Positions 1 to 4,310 of a stretch of 5,245 nt of DNA are shown piece by piece. Position 1 is the stretch's first letter, and every line of letters starts with the position of its first letter. The translations under genes and the position numbers were made by a program. The stretch is taken from the NCBI GenBank assembly GCA_003454335.1, contig DMKK01000212.1, positions 1 to 5,245 of the forward strand. Direction: 5' to 3'. The stretch comes from Gammaproteobacteria bacterium (lineage in GTDB: Bacteria; Pseudomonadota; Gammaproteobacteria; UBA9214). The notes beneath the pieces were generated by a model. That model did no database searches. It saw only the letters and a list, made by a program, of their open reading frames with translations, and was not told where the DNA came from.

Positions 1-24
1 GTCCATACCATTATCCCTGTAGGC

Positions 25-53
25 AAAAAAAAAGCCCCTGCTGTTGCAGGGGC
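25..53 (-). terminator. Rho-independent terminator of the minus-strand exported-protein gene
   Basis: A perfect 8-bp stem, GCCCCTGC (34-41) and GCAGGGGC (46-53), encloses the 4-base loop TGTT. Nine A residues lie at 25-33 on the plus strand, so a minus-strand transcript reads the GC-rich hairpin followed directly by nine U residues. This is the classic intrinsic terminator layout. It lies 46 bases beyond the stop codon of the gene at 100-1017. It points one way only, because no T tract follows the stem on the plus strand. Confidence 0.93.
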
Positions 54-66
54 CTCTGTTTATCAG

Positions 67-90
67 AACTGCCCGAACTTGCAGGCAGTT
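67..90 (-). other. Second small hairpin in the 3' untranslated region
   Basis: AACTGCC (67-73) pairs with GGCAGTT (84-90) across a 10-base loop, giving a 7-bp stem. It sits between the stop codon of the minus-strand gene and its intrinsic terminator, so that mRNA would end in two stacked hairpins. It has no U tract of its own and is not called a terminator. It may only protect the 3' end or may be chance. Confidence 0.35.
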
Positions 91-99
91 TCTATGTGA

Positions 100-1017
100 C
101 TACGGTTCTTCACCAGAAGCCTCGATCAGGGCCTCTTCAATTGCACCCGGTGAACACATGATGCTCATGAACGTTGCGCCAGTCTCGCTTGCCATCATCG
201 GCAGATGCGGCCAGTTAATGGCGATACGGAAACGTGCGAACAGCGCATAGGCGGTACCGTCAGATACGACGATTTCGTAAGGCAGATGCGCAGTAGAACG
301 CGGTGTCGCCTTGTCGATTTTGCTCATGATGAACTCGTCACCGCTGCAGTCTTCGGGATTCTTGCCTTTCAGTGCGACACCAATGATCGATTCGTCCTTG
401 CCCGGAATATCGATCTGGAAGACCTTGGATGCACCGCCGAGACCCTTGGCCAGGGAATCATTGACTGCCTTGAGCGCCTCTGCCTGACTGTCATATTCAG
501 CCAGGTTGCTTGGATCATCGAAGTATTCCATCATGACAGTGTAATGGAATTTTTTCAGGTCCTTGGCAGTCAGCTCCTTCTCTGATCCAAAATCCTTCTC
601 TGCACCCAGGGCGGCTTCAAGTGCCGCACGGGTACTGGCCAGATCACCGGCCATACGATAGGCGGCTGCCATATAGATCGGGTTGGTGTAAACGGTTTCT
701 GTTTGGTCACCGTTGCGGGTGATAGAGACACGCTGGGCAGCACCGTAGGCACCGAACTCGGATTTTGCGGCCGTGTTTTTCAGGGTGTCATTGGTGACGA
801 TAATGATGTCGGCGCCCTTGTAAGGTGAGTATTCACCAACAATTTCAAAACCACCACTTGTCAGTTTCGCCTTGACTTCGCCAGCAACCGTTGCAACGTC
901 GCTGCTTGAAGTACCGGCAAGGACAAATGGCATGAGAATATCGTCAGCAAAGGCAGTGCCTGCTGACAATATGAAGATAAATCCCGAAAACAGTGTTTTT
1001 CTTAGCAAACCAGTCAT
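100..1017 (-). CDS. Exported protein of unknown function, 305 residues
   Basis: I do not recognise this gene with certainty. The product opens with a clear Sec signal peptide: basic LLRK near the N terminus, a hydrophobic core at residues 8-22, and an AFA site with cleavage predicted between residues 24 and 25. The mature form of about 281 residues should be periplasmic. It has no other membrane segment and no lipobox. The first part (about 28-125) and the third part (about 170-265) each look like alternating alpha/beta segments, for example GADIIIVTN and FQIDIPGKDESIIGVAL. A two-lobed, DUF302-like architecture is conceivable but only a guess from pattern. The only cysteines are C224 and C288, which could form a disulphide. 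The C-terminal part, with INWPHLPMM near 267-275, looks structured and possibly conserved. The ATG at 1017 is preceded by GGAGGA eight bases upstream. The gene is divergent from nudJ and has its own terminator, so it is probably monocistronic. Confidence 0.88.
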   Translation of the reverse strand: MTGLLRKTLFSGFIFILSAGTAFADDILMPFVLAGTSSSDVATVAGEVKAKLTSGGFEIVGEYSPYKGADIIIVTNDTLKNTAAKSEFGAYGAAQRVSITRNGDQTETVYTNPIYMAAAYRMAGDLASTRAALEAALGAEKDFGSEKELTAKDLKKFHYTVMMEYFDDPSNLAEYDSQAEALKAVNDSLAKGLGGASKVFQIDIPGKDESIIGVALKGKNPEDCSGDEFIMSKIDKATPRSTAHLPYEIVVSDGTAYALFARFRIAINWPHLPMMASETGATFMSIMCSPGAIEEALIEASGEEP

Positions 1018-1272
1018 TATAGTGTTCCTCCAGAACGCATGAAATTTCGTATTGGTATATCGTTAGCAAGATGCAATGAGATATTGCCTGAGATAGGCTA
1101 TATAACCCCAGCGTCTTTAACGAGTTGCGAAGTATATGGGAATCACGCAACTTGTGCGAGTGCCAATTGATTTACCTATAGATTTGTTCGTATCAGTTGT
1201 CGATTGTGTTATTGCAAGCGAATAAGGCCCTGCCACAACACAACCATTTAACCAATTGAAAACACTAAACAT
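1018..1272. promoter_or_regulatory. Divergent intergenic region between the exported-protein gene and nudJ
   Basis: This 255-bp AT-richer stretch separates two divergent genes and should contain both promoters. No sigma-70 site is convincing. On the plus strand the best pairs are TTGATT (1167-1172) with TATCAG (1191-1196), and TTGTCG (1197-1202) with AATAAG (1221-1226), both with an 18-bp spacer and both weak. On the minus strand there are TATA-rich stretches around 1053-1060 and 1098-1105, but no matching -35 at the right distance. An inverted repeat, AGTTGCG (1123-1129) and CGCAACT (1146-1152), lies near the middle with a 16-base spacer and could be an operator. No small gene is supported here. 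Confidence 0.5.
1026..1031 (-). promoter_or_regulatory. Strong Shine-Dalgarno site GGAGGA
   Basis: The plus strand reads TCCTCC, which is GGAGGA on the minus strand, with an 8-base spacer to the ATG at 1017. It fixes the start of the exported-protein gene and suggests efficient translation, in contrast to the poor ribosome binding sites of the operon on the other side. Confidence 0.85.
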
Positions 1273-1719
1273 ATGATATGGAAGCCCCACATGACCGTCG
1301 CTGCCCTGATTGAGGACGACGGGCGTTTCCTGATGGTACAGGAGCGCATTGCAGGTAAATCGGTTTACAACCAGCCGGCCGGACATCTGGAGGACGGCGA
1401 ATCACTGCTCGACGCCGTCATACGGGAGACGCATGAAGAAACTGCCTGGCACTTTAAGCCGGAATCGGTAACCGGTATTTACCGCTGGCGTCATCCCGAA
1501 AACCACGAAACATTCATCCGTGTCAGTTTTGCTGGCAAAGGGCTGTGCCACGATCCGGCGAGTGAGCTGGACAGTTGTATTGAGCGCACCCTGTGGCTGA
1601 GCGCGGCAGAAATCAGGTGCCAGCCGGACAAGTTACGCAGCCCCCTGGTGCTGCGTACTATTGATGATTATCTGGCCGGATCGGCCTATCCGCTGTCACT
1701 GCTGGCAAACCTTGATTAG
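1273..1719 (+). CDS. nudJ: NudJ-type Nudix hydrolase (nucleoside phosphate phosphatase)
   Basis: Cytosolic Nudix enzyme of 148 residues, close in length to E. coli NudJ (about 153), which removes phosphate from nucleoside tri- and diphosphates and from the thiamin precursor HMP-PP. The N terminus KPHMTVAALIEDDGRFL matches the NudJ start (KPHVTVA). The Nudix box runs from G37 to W59 with G37, E43, R51, E52, E55 and E56 all present, so metal binding should be intact. Two box positions deviate: Thr53 replaces the usual aliphatic residue and Ala58 the usual Gly. NQPAGHLE before the box and LRSPLV near residue 121 also match NudJ. The ATG at 1273 is chosen because it reproduces the family N terminus. 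It has no recognisable Shine-Dalgarno, and Met7 (1291) would cut into the first strand. It is the first gene of a four-gene overlapping unit. Its stop lies inside the next gene. Confidence 0.92.
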   Translation: MIWKPHMTVAALIEDDGRFLMVQERIAGKSVYNQPAGHLEDGESLLDAVIRETHEETAWHFKPESVTGIYRWRHPENHETFIRVSFAGKGLCHDPASELDSCIERTLWLSAAEIRCQPDKLRSPLVLRTIDDYLAGSAYPLSLLANLD

Positions 1720-2329
1720 CAAGGTTAGCACCGGTCTGCTGTTGCTGGCGGTGCCTGCTGCATCAGCCGATGTTTTCGTGCGCGACGACATCATTACTGC
1801 CCCGACCTATAATCACTTTTCGATCTGTTATGAGCACACCTGCCAACAGGTTGTTACCCGGTCATTGAGTCAACAGGAATGGCTTGAGATTACCGTCCCG
1901 CTCAGTGCACCCCTGCCAACGGCCGGCGCTGAACGCGCCGCAATTGCAGTCACTGTCGGCAATATGGAAACAGCCGTGGGTCAGCTGACCGGTACCGGTC
2001 AGGACAAGGGCGGGAACCTGGCGGGCTTCGGCCTGCCCGGACAGATGGATTGCATTGACGAGTCGACCAATACCACAACCTATTTACGCATGCTGGTGGA
2101 TAACGGCTTGTTAAAACACCATACAGTGCTGGATCGCGCCACCCGCTTTGGCCTGTTTGCCGGGGCACCCCATACCACAGCCGTCATCCGGGAAACCGGT
2201 ACCGGCCAGCGTTTTGCGGTGGATTCATGGTTTTTTGATAATGGGCACGCACCGGCCATTATCACGTTGCGGCAATGGAAATCGGGCTGGGAACCTGACG
2301 AGGACGTGGGCGAGAACATGCATGAGTAA
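1712..2329 (+). CDS. Exported protein with Cys-His-Asp layout, putative transglutaminase-like cysteine peptidase
   Basis: A protein of 205 residues whose family I cannot name. From the TTG at 1712 it starts with a typical Sec signal peptide: Lys4, hydrophobic core at residues 8-17, and an ASA site with cleavage predicted after residue 19. The mature protein should be periplasmic. Possible catalytic residues in order are C114 in QMDCIDES, H154 in PHTTAVI and D171 in FAVDSWF. A Cys before a helix, a His opening a strand and an Asp in the next strand is how transglutaminase-like and BTLCP-type cysteine peptidases are built. This is inference from pattern only. C39 and C44 could form a disulphide. 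The TTG start is preferred because it overlaps the nudJ stop and gives a normal signal peptide. An ATG at 1664 would add 16 residues, and the next in-frame ATG is far too late. There is no clear Shine-Dalgarno, so coupling to nudJ translation is likely. It overlaps mnmA by 8 bases. Confidence 0.75.
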   Translation: MISKVSTGLLLLAVPAASADVFVRDDIITAPTYNHFSICYEHTCQQVVTRSLSQQEWLEITVPLSAPLPTAGAERAAIAVTVGNMETAVGQLTGTGQDKGGNLAGFGLPGQMDCIDESTNTTTYLRMLVDNGLLKHHTVLDRATRFGLFAGAPHTTAVIRETGTGQRFAVDSWFFDNGHAPAIITLRQWKSGWEPDEDVGENMHE

Positions 2330-3407
2330 GGTGATAGTCGGACTCTCCGGCGGTGTGGATTCAGCCGTTGCAGCGTTGTTGCTGAAGCAGCAGGGCCACG
2401 AGGTGGCCGCCGCCTTTATGAAGAACTGGGACGAGGATGACGCCGAGGGTTATTGTCCGGCCGAGGAAGACCTGGCCGATGCCCGTGCCATTGCGGAGCA
2501 CCTTGATATCGAGTTACATACCGTCAGTTTTTCAGTCGAATACTGGAACCGGGTGTTCGCGCATTTCCTGGACGAGTGCAAGGCAGGACGCACACCGAGT
2601 CCGGACATCATCTGTAACCGCGAGATCAAGTTCAGGGCCTTTCTGGACTATGCGACAGACCTGGGTGCAGACCTTATCGCAACCGGTCATTATGCCCGCA
2701 TAGAAAACACGCCCACAATACGTCTGTTAAAGGGTGTTGATGCCCGCAAGGATCAAACCTATTTTCTACACACGCTGACCCGTGAACAGTTGCAGCGCAG
2801 CCTGTTCCCCCTTGGAGAACTTGCCAAGACGGCTGTACGCAAACTGGCAGAGAGCGAGGGTTTCCGGAACCATGCAAAAAAAGACAGTACCGGTATCTGT
2901 TTCATCGGGGAGCGCCGTTTCAGCGAGTTTCTGGCGCGCTACCTGGAAAAGAATCCGGGTGAAATACGCACTCTGGATAATGAGATCATCGGGCAGCATG
3001 ACGGCCTGATGTTCTATACCATCGGACAACGCCAGGGGCTGGGTATTGGCGGGCGCCGGGGCAGTTCCGGCGAAGCCTGGTATGTTGTCAGCAAGGACCT
3101 GGCGCACAATATCCTGATTGTTGCCCAGGGCGTTAATCACCCTGCCCTGTTCAGTCCTGGGTTACGTGCGAGTCAGTTGCACTGGATCGCCGGGGCGCCT
3201 GCAGGTGCACGCTGTGAATGTACTGCGCGTATTCGGCATCAGCAGCCTGTGCAGGCATGTACGCTGGATATTATCAATGAGCAGGAATGCAGGGTCAGGT
3301 TCAAAACCCCGCAACGCGCGGTCACCCCGGGGCAGTCGGTAGTCTTTTACCAGGGTGAAGAATGCCTGGGTGGTGCAATCATAGAGGCAGCGGTGACAGA
3401 CATATGA
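2322..3407 (+). CDS. mnmA: tRNA-specific 2-thiouridylase MnmA
   Basis: MnmA (formerly TrmU) uses ATP to adenylate uridine 34 of tRNA-Lys, tRNA-Glu and tRNA-Gln, then inserts sulphur delivered by a cysteine desulphurase relay to give 2-thiouridine. From the ATG at 2322 it has 361 residues, against 368 in E. coli. The PP-loop ATP site SGGVDS is at residues 9-14. The catalytic region SPDIICNREIKF holds D95 and C98, equivalent to E. coli D99 and C102. The second catalytic cysteine is C193 in TGICFIGE, equivalent to C199. ATGHYARI (120-127), KDQTYFL (143-149) and YTIGQRQGLGIGG (232-244) are further family signatures. The reading frame is open well upstream, but only the ATG at 2322 gives the family N terminus MSKVIVGLSGG. 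The preceding GGCGAG is a weak ribosome site. The start overlaps the previous gene by 8 bases and the stop overlaps hflD. The enzyme appears fully functional. Confidence 0.98.
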   Translation: MSKVIVGLSGGVDSAVAALLLKQQGHEVAAAFMKNWDEDDAEGYCPAEEDLADARAIAEHLDIELHTVSFSVEYWNRVFAHFLDECKAGRTPSPDIICNREIKFRAFLDYATDLGADLIATGHYARIENTPTIRLLKGVDARKDQTYFLHTLTREQLQRSLFPLGELAKTAVRKLAESEGFRNHAKKDSTGICFIGERRFSEFLARYLEKNPGEIRTLDNEIIGQHDGLMFYTIGQRQGLGIGGRRGSSGEAWYVVSKDLAHNILIVAQGVNHPALFSPGLRASQLHWIAGAPAGARCECTARIRHQQPVQACTLDIINEQECRVRFKTPQRAVTPGQSVVFYQGEECLGGAIIEAAVTDI

Positions 3408-4051
3408 CAGGACACGGGAATACAGCAATGCGTGATCGATGCACGGCGCTCGCCGGAATATTTCAGGCCGCCAGGCTGGTGCAGCAAACGAGTCGTGCAG
3501 AAAAACGGGACGCCATGGCCACGACTGCCAGTATCAACAGTATTTTTAATACAGACCCGGAAACGGTGGCAGCAGTCTATGGTAATCCGGATGCTTTGCG
3601 CACCGGTCTGGAGACGCTGAAAAGCCAGCTTGACAATAGTTCCGGCAAGCGTGACATGGAGTTGGCCGGTTACGTGATCACCCTGATGCACCTTGAGCGC
3701 AAACTGGGTCGCCAGTCAGACCTGCTGGACAGGATCGCCACCGGCATCGACAGGGTAAGGGCACAGGCCGAATACTTCGACCGTGAACATGCAACAGTCA
3801 TTGCCGGGCTGGCGGATGTTTACAAGGAAACCGTCAGCACACTGCAACCACGCATCATGGTAAAGGGCGATGAAAGTGTGCTGGGCAATAGCAGTAGCCA
3901 GAATATGATACGTGCACTGTTGCTGGCGGGGGTACGGGCGACCGTACTGTGGTCACAATGTGGCGGCAGCCGGATAAAGCTGATATTCCAGAGAAAAGCC
4001 CTGCTTGAATGCTGTACCCGGATGCTCAAGGAGGCAAATCAACCGGTTTAG
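3404..4051 (+). CDS. hflD: HflD family protein (high frequency lysogenization protein homologue)
   Basis: In E. coli HflD (213 residues) is a membrane-associated helical protein that binds the lambda CII activator. Its ordinary cellular role is not established. This protein has 215 residues from the ATG at 3404. Recognised blocks are ALAGIFQAARLVQQ (15-28), INSIFNTDPETVAAVYG (44-60), LMHLERKLG (94-102), LQPRI (147-151) and LLLAGVRATVLWSQCGGSR (172-190), the last being the best conserved part of the family. It has no signal peptide or transmembrane segment. The ATG at 3404 overlaps the mnmA stop as ATGA, a normal coupling arrangement. A second ATG at 3428 has GGGAA seven bases upstream and would shorten the protein by eight residues. 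The E. coli N-terminal length falls between the two, so the start is uncertain. It is the last gene of the unit. purB, the usual next gene in enterics, is absent. Confidence 0.93.
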   Translation: MTGHGNTAMRDRCTALAGIFQAARLVQQTSRAEKRDAMATTASINSIFNTDPETVAAVYGNPDALRTGLETLKSQLDNSSGKRDMELAGYVITLMHLERKLGRQSDLLDRIATGIDRVRAQAEYFDREHATVIAGLADVYKETVSTLQPRIMVKGDESVLGNSSSQNMIRALLLAGVRATVLWSQCGGSRIKLIFQRKALLECCTRMLKEANQPV

Positions 4052-4090
4052 TGTCCCTCCCTGTCCCAAATGGCGCTTGATTTCTATGCG

Positions 4091-4201
4091 GTGTCATTAA
4101 TCAAGAACACCCGATTGGCCACGGAAACACACGGAAATGATTCTAAAAAGGCATTTTTCTTCCGTGTGATTCCGTGGCAAGATTTTAAAGTAAGTGTCAT
4201 T
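4091..4201 (+). repeat. Direct repeat GTGTCATT flanking the inverted repeat
   Basis: GTGTCATT occurs at 4091-4098 and 4194-4201, bracketing the palindrome with 19 and 15 bases between each copy and the nearer arm. It could be a target-site duplication left by insertion of a non-autonomous element of about 95 bp (4099-4193). However, the ends just inside the copies are not clear terminal inverted repeats, so chance remains a fair explanation. Confidence 0.35.
4118..4178. repeat. 61-bp inverted repeat made of four CACGGAA/TTCCGTG heptamers
   Basis: The 19-base arms at 4118-4136 and 4160-4178 are reverse complements with a single mismatch (position 4127 against 4169). Each arm contains the heptamer twice at an exact 10-base period: CACGGAA at 4120 and 4130, and TTCCGTG at 4160 and 4170. 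Inside the 23-base centre, AAAAA (4145-4149) and TTTTT (4154-4158) can add an inner stem with loop GGCA. In RNA this would form a long hairpin, and in DNA a symmetric array of sites one helical turn apart. It could be a member of a dispersed palindromic repeat family, a transcription end for hflD or an operator for acnA. The sequence alone does not decide. Confidence 0.9.
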
Positions 4202-4224
4202 CCGCCCTGCCCCCGTATTCCGTG

Positions 4225-4230
4225 TATAAT
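4225..4230 (+). promoter_or_regulatory. Probable acnA promoter, perfect -10 box TATAAT
   Basis: TATAAT matches the sigma-70 -10 consensus in all six positions and lies 80 bases before the acnA start codon. No -35 box fits: the hexamers at 16-19 bp spacing are GC-rich, and TTCCGC at 4200-4205 matches only two positions. There is also no exact extended -10 TGn. A good -10 without a -35 suggests dependence on an activator. The heptamer TTCCGTG (4218-4224) directly touches the box. Transcription would start near 4236-4238. Confidence 0.6.
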
Positions 4231-4231
4231 T

Positions 4232-4253
4232 GCACGCCTTTTCAAAGGCGTGC
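4232..4253 (+). promoter_or_regulatory. 22-bp perfect dyad at the predicted acnA transcription start
   Basis: GCACGCCTTT (4232-4241) and AAAGGCGTGC (4244-4253) are perfect reverse complements around a 2-base centre. If the TATAAT box at 4225 is used, transcription starts inside the left arm, so the full hairpin would not form in the mRNA. The symmetry is then better explained as a DNA operator covering the start site. If transcription starts further upstream, it would be a stable leader hairpin. No T tract follows, so it is not a normal terminator. Confidence 0.6.
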
Positions 4254-4300
4254 GTGTCGACATTAGCTATTGCGCCACGTCAGGGATAATTCAGGCAAGC

Positions 4301-4305
4301 AGGAG
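4301..4305 (+). promoter_or_regulatory. acnA ribosome binding site AGGAG
   Basis: AGGAG lies five bases before the ATG at 4311. It fixes the start and is clearly stronger than the sites within the upstream operon. Confidence 0.8.
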
Positions 4306-4310
4306 AATCC

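Larger units (their letters stand above)
1273..4051 (+). other. Four-gene overlapping transcription unit nudJ - exported protein - mnmA - hflD
   Basis: The junctions overlap by 8 bases (1712-1719), 8 bases (2322-2329) and 4 bases (3404-3407), leaving no room for internal promoters between genes except inside coding sequence. The internal starts have weak or absent Shine-Dalgarno sites, so terminating ribosomes probably re-initiate on the next gene. The unit should be transcribed as one mRNA from a promoter in 1018-1272. No canonical terminator follows hflD. The hairpin-forming repeat at 4118-4178 may serve, but only a short T run follows it. Confidence 0.8.
4052..4310. other. Intergenic region between hflD and acnA, rich in inverted repeats
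   Basis: No gene is supported in these 259 bp. An open frame at 4070-4318 crosses the palindrome and has no recognisable protein features. In order it holds a short inverted repeat, CTTGATT (4076-4082) and AATCAAG (4099-4105), then a large inverted repeat at 4118-4178, a TATAAT box at 4225-4230, a 22-bp dyad at 4232-4253 and the acnA ribosome site. The first half probably acts as the 3' end of the hflD transcript and the second half as the acnA promoter and leader. Confidence 0.7.

Noticed and set aside
205..585. 126-codon plus-strand open frame opposite the exported-protein gene
   Set aside because: It is antisense to a gene with a signal peptide, ribosome site and terminator, and has no ribosome site or recognisable domain of its own.
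1986..2001. Perfect 16-bp palindrome TGACCGGTACCGGTCA, with ACCGGTACCGG repeated at 2195-2205
   Set aside because: Both copies lie inside the exported-protein gene and encode the same short peptide TGTGQ (residues 93-97 and 162-166). Codon choice for Thr-Gly pairs explains the palindrome.
2148..2321. Longer N-terminal extension of MnmA in an open frame
   Set aside because: The extension lies wholly within the upstream gene in another frame. The known MnmA N terminus begins at the ATG at 2322.
4118..4178. CRISPR-like repeat array
   Set aside because: The heptamers are too short, lack spacers of regular length and are arranged as a palindrome. No cas gene is present.
4118..4190. Inverted repeat as a standard intrinsic terminator for hflD
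   Set aside because: The hairpin is strong but only a short, late T run (4182-4186) follows it, with AAGA in between, so the canonical U tract is missing. A weaker termination role cannot be excluded.
4257..4290. Second acnA promoter from TCGACA (4257-4262) and GATAAT (4285-4290)
   Set aside because: Both hexamers match consensus in five positions, but the spacer is 22 bp, too long for sigma-70.
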